A stretch of DNA of 39,852 nt from Dehalococcoidia bacterium (GCA_003162335.1 PMMG01000139.1:1-39852); one strand, 5' to 3'; numbered from the stretch's first letter, positions 10,292-19,739 are shown. Program-made: numbers and translations. Notes: a model not told the origin generated them from the sequence alone.

Positions 10292-10565
10292 ATTCTAAAC
10301 CTTACACATATTGATTTCAGCATACTGTAATCTATGTATTTGATTCAATGGTACTTTGGGCTTTTAACGGGAAATAATACGTAGCCATTTTAACTAGCGA
10401 TGGGCAATTTCCATTAATCATAAATGTTGCTCTATAATTGAAAGTGTATTAGGGTTTTAGTCAATAGAAGTTTCAACATTAACATCGAAAAGAGGCATAA
10501 TTGCTCGAGATCTTGCCTGTCTTTCTTATTAATACTTGTATCAATATCCGGCGTGAGGTGAAGTA

Positions 10566-11333
10566 ATGAAGCAATTTTTCCTGACCGTTGCAATGGGGAA
10601 ACGTTTGATCGGAAAAGCTATGGCTGTCCATCCGTCAGTTACCAGCGCATTGAAGAACGGGACAGTTGTTATTGTGGCCGGGACTACCAATGGTTATGTC
10701 GCGGAAGAAATCCTTCATTCTATCGGCCAGGCTGCAAATTTTTCACCCAAACGGTTTATGCGTGGTATTACTCTCCCACCTGGCTACAAAACTACTGCTG
10801 CAGGCAGACTTTCCGATGAAAGCAAGTTTCCCGGCGATGTAGTTATTACCGGGGGTTTTCTGCAAGCCGGTAAAACTATCGATGATATCGTCGATTCTTT
10901 AAAAGAAGGAGACGTCATCATCAAGGGGGCAAATGCGCTTGATGTTCCCCACAAGCGGGCAGCTGTCTTAATCGGTAATCCACAAGGTGGCACTACCACT
11001 GTTGCGCTTTCTGCTGTTATTGGGCGCAGAGTGCAGCTGATATTACCAGTCGGGTTAGAAAAACGCATATCAGGTGATATTGACCAGATTGCCAATAAAG
11101 TAAATTCACCGGGGGCCGTAGGCTGCCGTCTGCTGCCTGTGCCCGGTGATGTGGTAACCGAAATTGATGCTTTGAAGATCTTAACCGGTGTAAGGGCAGA
11201 AATGGTTGCAGCCGGCGGCGTTAGCGGTGCGGAAGGCGGTGTCTGGTTGAATCTTGAAGGCTCACCTGAACAATTGCAGGAATCGGAAAAAATACTTCAC
11301 TCAATCTCGTCTGAACCGCCTTTCACCATATAA
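10566..11333 (+). CDS. Hypothetical protein, Gly-rich
   Basis: 255 aa; GTG/AGGTGAAG-like RBS before ATG; no catalytic motif I can name. Confidence 0.7.
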   Translation: MKQFFLTVAMGKRLIGKAMAVHPSVTSALKNGTVVIVAGTTNGYVAEEILHSIGQAANFSPKRFMRGITLPPGYKTTAAGRLSDESKFPGDVVITGGFLQAGKTIDDIVDSLKEGDVIIKGANALDVPHKRAAVLIGNPQGGTTTVALSAVIGRRVQLILPVGLEKRISGDIDQIANKVNSPGAVGCRLLPVPGDVVTEIDALKILTGVRAEMVAAGGVSGAEGGVWLNLEGSPEQLQESEKILHSISSEPPFTI

Positions 11334-11844
11334 ATAATCGTTATTAATATTCTGGAGTATTGTTAGCAATTAGCTTTTTGACTATTTCGCATGCTGGTAT
11401 ATCTTGATAAACTGATGTTACTGACTTAGAATAGTTGTTTTGTTGAATCGCTATGTCTTTGATTTTTCTGAGAATTACCGCAGGAGTCGATTTGATTATT
11501 GTTATTCAATACGGGTAACTTCTTACTTAAAACCAGGCTTGTTTAGAAATTATTTAGATTTTAGATGTTGCTTTTTGTGTTGTTAAAATTGTAAAGTCCC
11601 ACTTTACCTCTTCAAACCTCACAAATCCCCACAGCCAATAAGTACCTGTTACTCCCATCATATTACTAACGACTGATTGACGCCACTCCTGATTAACAAT
11701 TAATATTGCTTCAGTTGAGTATGAGACATCAGTCACATTCCTTTGCCTTCGTTCAGGTTAAATTAATCTAAACGTTGTCCACCAGAGTCTCTTACGAAGT
11801 ATAATAAGGAATCTGACAACTCGCCAGTAAAACGGAGACTTAAA

Positions 11845-12378
11845 ATGACAACCGGAGTGGAAAAGACAATGGATGGGCTGCTATACGCCATTCGAATGGA
11901 AATAGACGGTAAAGAATTTTATTTGAAAGCTAGCCTTGAGAGCGAAAATGAAGTCGGTAAAAAACTGCTGGAATCGCTGGCTGTACAGGAAGATAATCAC
12001 CGCAAAAAATTTCAGCAAATATTCGAAAATCTGCGCGAGTCCCGTCGGTGGCCTCTGGTGACCTTTAAAAATAATGCGACTACCGTGTTGCGCACTATTT
12101 TCTCCGAAGAAACTGCTCGCTTGAAAACCAGGGTCAGGCCCGAGTTTTCGGAAGTTGAAACTGTACGGGAAGCAATGCTGATGGAAGATAAATCTTATGA
12201 CCTCTACCGCCAGCGTTACGAGCAGGCTGCCGACATTGATGAACGTCAGTTTTATGAGAAGATCGCCGCTGAAGAGCGGGAGCATAAATTGATTCTCCTT
12301 GATTACTTCGAGTTTATTAACGACCCGGTTTCGTGGTATGTTAAAGCTGAACGTCATTCCCTTGACGGCGGCAATTAG
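11845..12378 (+). CDS. Rubrerythrin/ferritin-like family protein
   Basis: 177 aa four-helix pattern with ExxH motifs: '[13 protein letters not shown]', 'QEDNHRKKF', '[10 protein letters not shown]', '[18 protein letters not shown]'. Confidence 0.85.
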   Translation: MTTGVEKTMDGLLYAIRMEIDGKEFYLKASLESENEVGKKLLESLAVQEDNHRKKFQQIFENLRESRRWPLVTFKNNATTVLRTIFSEETARLKTRVRPEFSEVETVREAMLMEDKSYDLYRQRYEQAADIDERQFYEKIAAEEREHKLILLDYFEFINDPVSWYVKAERHSLDGGN

Positions 12379-12379
12379 C

Positions 12380-12577
12380 TTCCCTTACCATCAAGCGGCT
12401 GTCGGTAAAATTACCGAAGAAGAGGTAGAATATCTGATGGCACGCGGTATGACCCGTGACGATGCCACATCTACCATTTTTCGCGGCTTCCTTAACGTCG
12501 ATATCGAAGGTCTCCCACCGTTGCTTCATGCTGAATTGCAGCGCGCGGTAAAAAGCAGCGAAAAAGATTTCATGTAA
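12380..12577 (+). pseudogene. SufB/SufD C-terminal remnant
   Basis: '[65 protein letters not shown]' matches only the extreme C-terminus of the SufB/D family; no proper start, the beta-helix core is absent. Confidence 0.75.
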
Positions 12578-13004
12578 TTTTGCCTTTTTGTCATGTTGGT
12601 CTTTCTGCTCTATTAATAGTCACGCCCAAATAGCGAAGCGCCCATTATATTAATTAGCGGGTATTTGCCTTTTATTTAGCTGCGGGAAATCTTTAATTCA
12701 TTTAATCATCTTCTGTATTCCTTATTTTCTTGATTATTACTAATAGTCTCAGAATTAAATGGAGACATTCTTTAGCCTCCGAATACACAATTTTAATCGT
12801 AAAATAAGGCGCTATCGAGAGTAATTTGTTAGTTCAGATGATATAAGACCATTAGTAACTTAAAACTGGTGACTCAAAATTCATTATTTGTTTTTATATT
12901 TCGATATAAAAATTTAATATTTTTAAGTTACCGGAATGCATTTTTGTAGTATAGTAATATTGATTGCCATATCAGCCTGAATCAAATAACGGTGGAGGAT
13001 TATC

Positions 13005-13688
13005 ATGAACCCGAAAGCTTTTTTCAAAATGAGCTATGGAATGTATGTAGTTTGCAGCAAAGATGGTGATAAAGTAAACGGGCAGATTGCTAATACTGTT
13101 ACCCAGGTTGCCTCGGAACCAGCTCTGATTGCCGTCGCCATCAACAAAAAAAACCTGACTCATGAATACATCGATAAAAGTAAAGTTTTAACCGTTTCTA
13201 TCCTGGCGCAGGACACACCGCTGTCCTTTATCGGTAATTTTGGTTTCAAATCCGGTCGGGATATCGATAAATTCAAGGGTATCGATTATACTACTCAGGA
13301 AACCGGTGTGCCCATTGTCACTGACAATGCCCTGGCCTATATGGAAGCGAAGGTCATCGGGCAGACCGATGCTGTTACTCATACCGTTTTTGTCTGCCAG
13401 GTTATCAGCGCAGAAGTTGTGAAAGAAGGCGAGCCGATGACCTATGCATATTACCATGAAGTAAAGCGCGGCAGTACTCCCAAATCCGCTCCCAGTTATG
13501 TCGAAATAAAAAAGGAGGAAAAACCCGTCATGTCTAAGTACGAATGCACCGTCTGCGGCTATATCTATGATCCCGAACTAGGCGACCCCGAAGGTAAAAT
13601 CCCGCCCGGTACTCCTTTTGAGAAGATTCCCGATAATTGGGTTTGTCCTGTCTGCGGAGCTGCCAAAAGCGACTTCAAGAAAGTATAA
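13005..13688 (+). CDS. hrb: High-molecular-weight rubredoxin (flavin reductase-rubredoxin fusion)
   Basis: N-terminal flavin reductase-like domain plus C-terminal rubredoxin '[46 protein letters not shown]'. Confidence 0.93.
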   Translation: MNPKAFFKMSYGMYVVCSKDGDKVNGQIANTVTQVASEPALIAVAINKKNLTHEYIDKSKVLTVSILAQDTPLSFIGNFGFKSGRDIDKFKGIDYTTQETGVPIVTDNALAYMEAKVIGQTDAVTHTVFVCQVISAEVVKEGEPMTYAYYHEVKRGSTPKSAPSYVEIKKEEKPVMSKYECTVCGYIYDPELGDPEGKIPPGTPFEKIPDNWVCPVCGAAKSDFKKV

Positions 13689-13705
13689 GTAGGAGATACC
13701 TGAGA

Positions 13706-14902
13706 ATGAAAGCCAGAGAATTTGCTCCCGGGATATTTTCTGTCGGCGTCGTGGATTGGGACCGTCGTTTGTTTGATTCACTGATCCCGTTACCGGACGG
13801 TACCAGCTACAATGCTTATCTGATCAAAGGCAGCGAAAAAACCGCACTAATCGATACTGTCGACCATAAAATGCCGGAGATATTACTTGATAATCTGGAT
13901 TTATTAGGTATCAAACGCCTTGATTATGTTATCTCCAATCATTCAGAACCTGACCATTCCGGCGCGATTCCCCACGTCCTGGCCAAATATCCGGAAGCTC
14001 TGGTGATTTGTACTCCTAAAGCCAAAGATCTGCTCACCGACTTGTTCCATCTGGCGCCTGAAAAATTCAAGACGGTTAATGACCTGGAAACTCTTTCCCT
14101 TGGTGACCGCACTTTGGAATTCATTTATGCGCCGTGGGTACACTGGCCGGAAACCATGTTGACATACCTGCGCGAGGACAAAATCCTCTTCCCCTGCGAT
14201 TTCTTTGGCTCGCACATCGCTACTACCGACCTATATGTCACGGATGAAGGGCGGGTGTACGAAGCCGCCAAACGCTATTACGCCGAAATTATGATGCCTT
14301 TCCGTGCGCAAATTAAAAATAACCTGGAAAAGATCAAAGGTTATGAATTCGAATTGATCGCCCCCAGCCACGGCCCGATGTATGGAGAACCGGATTTCAT
14401 CATCAATGCCTACCACGAGTGGGTTTATGATGAACCGAAAAATGTTGTCGTAATACCTTATATCTCCATGCACGGCAGCACAAAGAAAATGGTGGATTAC
14501 CTCGTCAGTTCCCTGGCGGTTAATGGGGTCACCGTCGAGCAGTTCGATATGTCTGTCGTGGATACAGGCAAGATGGCGATGGCCCTCGTCGACGCAGGTA
14601 CCATTGTTATCGGCACGCCCACCGTCATGATTGGCCCCCATCCGCTCATCGCTTACGCCGCTTTCCTGGCCAATGCCCTCAAACCTAAGGCCAAATTTGC
14701 TTCCATCATTGGCTCTTACGGGTGGGGAACCAAAGCCGTGGATACGATTGTCGGCCTTGTGCCCAATCTCAAAGTGGAAATCATCCCGCCGGTAATTTGT
14801 AAAGGCCAGCCGCGAGACATCGATTATCAAGCCCTCGAAAAGCTTGCCGAAACTATCGTCCAAAAACATAAAGATGCCGGCTTTGTAGAAAAAGCTGAAT
14901 AA
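13706..14902 (+). CDS. fprA: A-type flavoprotein (flavodiiron protein)
   Basis: ATG 13706 in frame with ORF 13637; diiron motif 'SNHSEPDHSGAIPH' and C-terminal flavodoxin domain 'VVVIPYISMHGSTKKM'. Confidence 0.95.
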   Translation: MKAREFAPGIFSVGVVDWDRRLFDSLIPLPDGTSYNAYLIKGSEKTALIDTVDHKMPEILLDNLDLLGIKRLDYVISNHSEPDHSGAIPHVLAKYPEALVICTPKAKDLLTDLFHLAPEKFKTVNDLETLSLGDRTLEFIYAPWVHWPETMLTYLREDKILFPCDFFGSHIATTDLYVTDEGRVYEAAKRYYAEIMMPFRAQIKNNLEKIKGYEFELIAPSHGPMYGEPDFIINAYHEWVYDEPKNVVVIPYISMHGSTKKMVDYLVSSLAVNGVTVEQFDMSVVDTGKMAMALVDAGTIVIGTPTVMIGPHPLIAYAAFLANALKPKAKFASIIGSYGWGTKAVDTIVGLVPNLKVEIIPPVICKGQPRDIDYQALEKLAETIVQKHKDAGFVEKAE

Positions 14903-14950
14903 AAAGGTAAGCATCAATAATCGATTGGCAATAATCAAGAAATGAGAAAG

Positions 14951-14985
14951 AAGGGGGAAATTCGTTCCCCCTCTTTTGTTTTTCC
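14951..14985 (+). terminator. Rho-independent terminator after fprA
   Basis: AGGGGGAA-attcg-TTCCCCCT followed by cttttgttttt. Confidence 0.85.
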
Positions 14986-15150
14986 TCGCCCCTCGAGGGA
15001 GAGAATTACGGTCAGGGGTTTAACCAAAGAATCTACCATGCTCTAAAATTGAATGTCACTTCGAATTCTACATAAACTTGTATTCCGAGCATAACTGACC
15101 GCATAATATTAATTATATTGTCACAATTATAAAAATATCAGGAGCGTAAC

Positions 15151-15993
15151 ATGAGACCAAATAGACTTAGAGAACTACTTAAGGCGGGTAAACCAACACT
15201 GGGCATGCATTTGATCGATCCATGGCCGGGTATGGCAGAGGTGGTCGGGCATTCCGGCGGATTCGATTATATTGAGTATGTTGGTGAGTATTCCCCCTTC
15301 AGTCTGGAAGTGATGGATAATTTCTGCCGTTCTATTGAGCTTTTCCCCAACCTGAGCGCCATGATGAAGGTTGAAGAAAACGGCCGCGGTTTTATTACCC
15401 CCCGGGCAATTGATTCTGGATTCCAGAGCGTCCTTTTCACGGATATCCGCACTGTTGATGATGTCAAAGATTGCATCCGGGCGGTTCGTTCTGAAAGACC
15501 CGATGCCGGCGGAGTGCACGGCTACGGTATGCGCCGCAGCGTGGGTTATGTGGTGGATGGGCCGGAAGCCTGGGCAAAGGCGATGGATGATATTGTTATC
15601 GCGATCATGATCGAGAAAACCGGCGCCATGGATCACCTCGAAGAAATTCTCTCTGTTCCGGGCGTTGATATGGTGCAGTTCGGCCCCAGTGATTATTCCA
15701 TCAGCTACGGCAAACCAGGCCAGAGCAGATCGCCGGAGATACTGGACACTCAGAAAAGAATGGTTGAAATGGCGCTGAAAAAGGGCGTTGCCCCCAGGGT
15801 TGAAGTCCCGTCTTTCGAGGCGGCAAAACCGTGGGTTGACTTGGGCATACGCCATTTTTGCATCGGATGGGATGTCACCATCATTTATGCCTGGTGTAAC
15901 CAGAACAGCGAGGGGATGGGCAATCTCATTCCCGGACTGAAACGGCAAAAAACAGAATCCAAGGATGGCGGTTACGCGGGTATCAAGAAATAA
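15151..15993 (+). CDS. HpcH/HpaI aldolase/citrate lyase family protein
   Basis: 280 aa; 'RLRELLKAGKPTLGMHLIDPWPGMAEVVGHSGGFDYIEY', 'IAIMIEKTGAMDHLEEILSVPGVDMVQFGPSDYSISYG'. Confidence 0.9.
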   Translation: MRPNRLRELLKAGKPTLGMHLIDPWPGMAEVVGHSGGFDYIEYVGEYSPFSLEVMDNFCRSIELFPNLSAMMKVEENGRGFITPRAIDSGFQSVLFTDIRTVDDVKDCIRAVRSERPDAGGVHGYGMRRSVGYVVDGPEAWAKAMDDIVIAIMIEKTGAMDHLEEILSVPGVDMVQFGPSDYSISYGKPGQSRSPEILDTQKRMVEMALKKGVAPRVEVPSFEAAKPWVDLGIRHFCIGWDVTIIYAWCNQNSEGMGNLIPGLKRQKTESKDGGYAGIKK

Positions 15994-16025
15994 TAGAAGA
16001 TTTATACTTTTCTAAAACAGAAGAA

Positions 16026-16062
16026 AAAAGAGAAGCGAGAGCATTGCCCTCGCTTCTCTTTC
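16026..16062. terminator. Hairpin between convergent aldolase and hicB genes (possibly bidirectional)
   Basis: AGAGAAGCGAG-agcattgcc-CTCGCTTCTCT-tt, A-rich on the 5' side. Confidence 0.8.
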
Positions 16063-16115
16063 AATCAATTCAATTACGCAGGAAGCAGATTGTTGAAGAC
16101 TGAAAGCACCCTCTA

Positions 16116-16589
16116 TTATTTCCGGTACTTTCTTTTACCTTCGGTTACTATTAATCCTCTCGAGTTATTAGGTTCGTACCGAAATTCAATGGCCGTGTTG
16201 CTTTTTATCTTGTTCTCGTATTCAGGGTAACCCACTGCCCTCGCCAGTGCCATCACCATAAACTGGTTCAGGCTCACTTCTTCAATCATCGCTCTGTCTG
16301 ATATAAAGCGGTGCAAAGTAGGCGGCATTCTCACCCGTATCTCTCCGCTAAAATTATGGTCAACGGGTTCCGGTATCGGATGGCCTTCTTCCAGATTCGA
16401 CCGAATCCAATCCATTTTTATTTCTTCAATATCTTTCAGAGCTTCTCCAGGTGTATTCCCGTGTATCATACAAAATGGTAATTCGGCCACTCGAGCCACC
16501 CAATATCCACCCTGGTCATCATATTTTTCCAGAATAATGGTGTAAGGTAATCCAGCGTAGTACTCCAAATCTTTAATAACCTTATTCAT
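16116..16589 (-). CDS. hicB: HicB-family antitoxin with C-terminal RHH-like segment
   Basis: 'PYTIILEKYDDQGGYWVARVAELPFCMIHGNTPGEALKDIEEIKMDWI' HicB fold; 'RMPPTLHRFISDRAMIEEVSLNQFMVMALARAVG' RHH-like. Confidence 0.9.
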   Translation of the reverse strand: MNKVIKDLEYYAGLPYTIILEKYDDQGGYWVARVAELPFCMIHGNTPGEALKDIEEIKMDWIRSNLEEGHPIPEPVDHNFSGEIRVRMPPTLHRFISDRAMIEEVSLNQFMVMALARAVGYPEYENKIKSNTAIEFRYEPNNSRGLIVTEGKRKYRK

Positions 16590-16818
16590 ATTTATTCTCC
16601 TGACAGCGATCGATAATTTTCAGCAGGTTCTTTACATAAGCGAACTTGATTGGATTTTCCCTTTTATAAGGTAATTTGTCCTCCCCGGTCATCGCTTTAA
16701 AATGTCTTCCGCAAGTTGTAATCTGACCATATTGAATAATTATATTTTCAAAATCCTGCAACGAAACATTCGTTGGATTCAGCCTGATTCTCTGCTCTCT
16801 TTTCTCTTGTTTGGTTAT
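16582..16818 (-). CDS. hicA: HicA-like toxin with apparent ATA start (cryptic or mutated)
   Basis: Manual translation '(ATA)TKQEKREQRIRLNPTNVSLQDFENIIIQYGQITTCGRHFKAMTGEDKLPYKRENPIKFAYVKNLLKIIDRCQENKYE*'; stop overlaps the hicB start; AGAGAGG RBS 9 nt upstream of ATA; not in the ORF track. Confidence 0.65.
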   Translation of the reverse strand: MTKQEKREQRIRLNPTNVSLQDFENIIIQYGQITTCGRHFKAMTGEDKLPYKRENPIKFAYVKNLLKIIDRCQENKYE

Positions 16819-16832
16819 GACTTAATTCCTCT

Positions 16833-16860
16833 CTTATGGTATCACCGGTGACACCATAAG
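16833..16860. promoter_or_regulatory. 28-bp palindromic operator overlapping the hicAB promoter
   Basis: CTTATGGT A TCACCGGTGA C ACCATAAG (one mismatched pair). On the minus strand TTGACT-17 bp-TACCAT spans the palindrome. Confidence 0.75.
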
Positions 16861-16940
16861 TCAATACTCGATGGGGCACAATTATGCTTATTATGTCATA
16901 TGAGAAAATAACATTCAAGATGCACAGATGTGGTACTAAC

Positions 16941-16973
16941 AATAAAGCGAGGGGAATTGCCCCTCGCTTTATT
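16941..16973 (-). terminator. Strong hairpin downstream of pycB and upstream of hicAB
   Basis: AATAAAGCGAGGGG-aattg-CCCCTCGCTTTATT (14-bp perfect stem). Confidence 0.7.
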
Positions 16974-17038
16974 AAAAATCGTTTCTATATATTCAGTATT
17001 TAGAATTTATATGAATCTTGCCGAAGGTTGATTCTTGA

Positions 17039-18439
17039 TTATTTCCCGTCAGGGGACGCTATTCCATATTTTTTCTTCAGGAAGGTTAATCCGGTGATTG
17101 GGTAAATGGCAGCGATCAAGATATCCCCTTCATCCTGCGTGAAATCTTTCACCAGTGCGCGTGCGGTTTCCATTTCCGGTGGCAGCAAATCAGCCGGACG
17201 ACACTCGATGGTCTTGGCTACCTTCTTGTAATATTTCAATACCAGAGCCATTACCTCCGGGTCGATCGGCGCCGGCGGTTTGCCGTACAATCCGCAGCAG
17301 TATTCCATCACCTGCTTGGAAATCAACTTGTATCTACCCACCAGCACATTCTGGACGGCCTGCGTGCCGACGATCTGGCTGGTCGGGGTTACCAGCGGCG
17401 GATACCCCAAATCTTTTCTCACCCGCGGCATCTCTTCGTATACTTCCTTGATCCTGTGTAGAGCGTTCGACATCTTTAATTGCGAAACCAGATTAGAAAT
17501 CATTCCGCCTGGAATCTGGTGCACCAGCACTCCAGCATCGATGATTGACAATGTGGTTTGATTCAGGAACTCTTTGTACTTTGGCGCAATCGACTCAAGG
17601 TAATCGCCAACTTTTAAAATCTGGGCTAAGTCCAGGCCGGTATCTCTATCCGTCCCTTCTAAAGCCACCAGCAGTGGCTCAATCGCCGGGTGGGAAGAAC
17701 GCAAAGCAAACGGTGCCACGCAGGTATCGAGGATATCCACTCCGGCTTCCACCGCTTTCAAGCAGGACATCGACGCCATACCGCTGGAATAGTGGGTGTG
17801 CAACTGCAACGGTACATTCACAGCTTTTTTCAATGCGGAAACCAGTTTATAGGCGTCATACGGCGCGATCAGTCCGGCCATGTCCTTGATGGCGATGCTG
17901 TCAGCGCCCATTTGCTCCAGGATTTTCGCTTTATTTACATAATATTCGAGGTTGAAGACCGGACCGCCCATTTTACGCTCGGTCAACGAGTAACTGATGG
18001 CCAATTGTGCGTGTTTGCCGGCCTTTTTAATGGCTTTAACACTCGTTACCATGTTTCGCTCATCGTTTAAAGCATCGAAAACACGGAAGATATCGATCCC
18101 GACTTCGGCGGAATGCTTGACGAAAGCCTCGACAACATCATCGGCATAATGGCGGTAACCTACAAGGTTTTGCCCGCGCAATAACATCTGTAGGGGCGTA
18201 TCCGTCATCAGCTTTTTGAGTATGCGTGGTCTGTCCCACGGGTCTTCATTTAAAAAGCGGGTGGCTACATCAAAGGTTGCGCCGCCCCAGACCTCCATCG
18301 AATGGAAGCCGATTTTATTCATCTCCGGCGCGATCGGTACCATGTCTTCAGTTTTCATTCGAGTGGCGAAGATGGATTGGTGCCCATCGCGGAACGTCAC
18401 ATCGGTAATTTTAACGGGATTCTTGCCTGTTGGATTCAT
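17039..18439 (-). CDS. Pyruvate carboxylase subunit B / oxaloacetate decarboxylase alpha-like carboxyltransferase (no biotinyl domain)
   Basis: 466 aa; 'ITDVTFRDGHQSIFATRMKTEDM', 'SMEVWGGATFDVATRFLNEDPWDRPRILKKLMTDTPLQMLLRGQNLVGYRHYADD'. Confidence 0.92.
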   Translation of the reverse strand: MNPTGKNPVKITDVTFRDGHQSIFATRMKTEDMVPIAPEMNKIGFHSMEVWGGATFDVATRFLNEDPWDRPRILKKLMTDTPLQMLLRGQNLVGYRHYADDVVEAFVKHSAEVGIDIFRVFDALNDERNMVTSVKAIKKAGKHAQLAISYSLTERKMGGPVFNLEYYVNKAKILEQMGADSIAIKDMAGLIAPYDAYKLVSALKKAVNVPLQLHTHYSSGMASMSCLKAVEAGVDILDTCVAPFALRSSHPAIEPLLVALEGTDRDTGLDLAQILKVGDYLESIAPKYKEFLNQTTLSIIDAGVLVHQIPGGMISNLVSQLKMSNALHRIKEVYEEMPRVRKDLGYPPLVTPTSQIVGTQAVQNVLVGRYKLISKQVMEYCCGLYGKPPAPIDPEVMALVLKYYKKVAKTIECRPADLLPPEMETARALVKDFTQDEGDILIAAIYPITGLTFLKKKYGIASPDGK

Positions 18440-18649
18440 CGTGCGGCACTCCCTGAGACTGTCGGTGTGGTTTGTACAAACACACTAGTCTGCTTTATTT
18501 TTTGTAAATTATAAGAACGCTCTTCACTTAGTATAAGAACTCCAGTAATTGATTGTCAAAGCCGATAAGGAATAATTAATCATTATTGTATTCGCTGGTG
18601 AAACCTGTCCTCGAACGCTTTTCACTTTACTGAACATTGTTGAAAAATT

Positions 18650-18865
18650 CTATTGGTACCGTCTGATAAACCAATCCTGCCTGGCTCCTACCGCAAAGAG
18701 CGGCGCCACGACCAGCCAGATTGTGATCGTCACCAGCATGGCCTGCGCATAATTGATCTTCGGTAACCCGATCTGCGGCGCGAACACACCCCACAATAGC
18801 ATCAATATCAATGAACTGACAAAGAAACCGGGAATCGCTGCCAGAATTCTGAAACAACCGAACAT
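18650..18865 (-). CDS. Small two-helix membrane protein
   Basis: ATG at 18865 with AAAAGGAGT RBS; 'ILAAIPGFFVSSLILMLLWGVF' and 'YAQAMLVTITIWLVVAPLFAV'. Confidence 0.65.
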   Translation of the reverse strand: MFGCFRILAAIPGFFVSSLILMLLWGVFAPQIGLPKINYAQAMLVTITIWLVVAPLFAVGARQDWFIRRYQ

Positions 18866-19073
18866 ATGAAACTCCTTTTCGGAAAATACCAATATTGAAC
18901 ATTTAAATTTTAAACAATTATTTGGACAAAATCCAAATAGCATTCCCCCGTGTATTTGCTGCGCAAAGTAAGAGTACCTTCGGGCTTTCAGCGCTCAGCA
19001 GTTAGTATCAGGCATGAGGGGTATTATGTATTAGGCTAACGGGTGAATTCATCAAATAAAGTGGGATGATTCT

Positions 19074-19739
19074 CTACTTATTCTTGCTCGCTTTCGCAAT
19101 CACCTTTTCTACCAGCGGCATCAAACGGTTTTCTATATCTACCCAATCATATGACTGTACCGGGAATATTTCTTTTTCACTTTTACTCACTGTTTTCACT
19201 GGAAAGACCACACCCGTGAGCCATTTGTCATCCAACCCTACTATATCCATCATTACCGTTTGCAGTGCATTTGCGATCGTATCCAGCACCATCTCTTTAT
19301 AGGAGTGTAACATCCATTCATCACTGCCGCCGCCATGGGCGATAATGCCCACCGGTTTCCGGTACACGACGGATTTATAGCTGTTGTCATGAAACCAATG
19401 CAAGAATACAGGTTGTTCCATTTTCTCCAGCAATATACTCAATTTGGCGGGGATTGGAGCGTAATGCGGGGACACAATGAAAACTGCGTCTGATTCGGCG
19501 ATTTTGGTGTAAATATTGTTAAAATCATCAACTGCCGCACATCTATTTGTCTTGTAGCATTTTCCGCATCCGGTGCAGGGGCTTAATTCCGCATCCACCA
19601 GCCTGATAATCTCAATCTGTGCTTCGTTTCTTTTTAGCTTCGTTTTAATGATCTTCTCAATTATTTGACAGACCAAAAAAGACGTGCTTTTATTCCCGGC
19701 GTGTTTTATGTTAGAAGCAGAAATACAAACTAATTTCAT
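19074..19739 (-). CDS. Flavodoxin-like / NADPH-dependent FMN reductase family protein with Cys motif
   Basis: 'CTGCGKCYKTNRCAAVDDFNNIYTKIAESDAVFIVSPHYAPIPAKLSILLEKM'. Confidence 0.88.
   Translation of the reverse strand: MKLVCISASNIKHAGNKSTSFLVCQIIEKIIKTKLKRNEAQIEIIRLVDAELSPCTGCGKCYKTNRCAAVDDFNNIYTKIAESDAVFIVSPHYAPIPAKLSILLEKMEQPVFLHWFHDNSYKSVVYRKPVGIIAHGGGSDEWMLHSYKEMVLDTIANALQTVMMDIVGLDDKWLTGVVFPVKTVSKSEKEIFPVQSYDWVDIENRLMPLVEKVIAKASKNK

Noticed and set aside
11554-11736. 60-aa minus-strand ORF in a 500-bp spacer
   Set aside because: No homology or RBS evidence; AT-rich spacer.
14231-14938. 235-aa minus-strand ORF opposite fprA
   Set aside because: FprA on the plus strand has diagnostic motifs; antisense ORF is codon-bias shadow.
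15175-15948. 257-aa minus-strand ORF opposite the HpcH/HpaI aldolase
   Set aside because: Low-plausibility His-rich antisense translation; sense gene is well supported.
16748-16942. 64-aa ORF upstream of hicB as a gene
   Set aside because: It runs out of frame across the promoter/operator and the hicA start region; the HicA-like frame explains the conserved residues.
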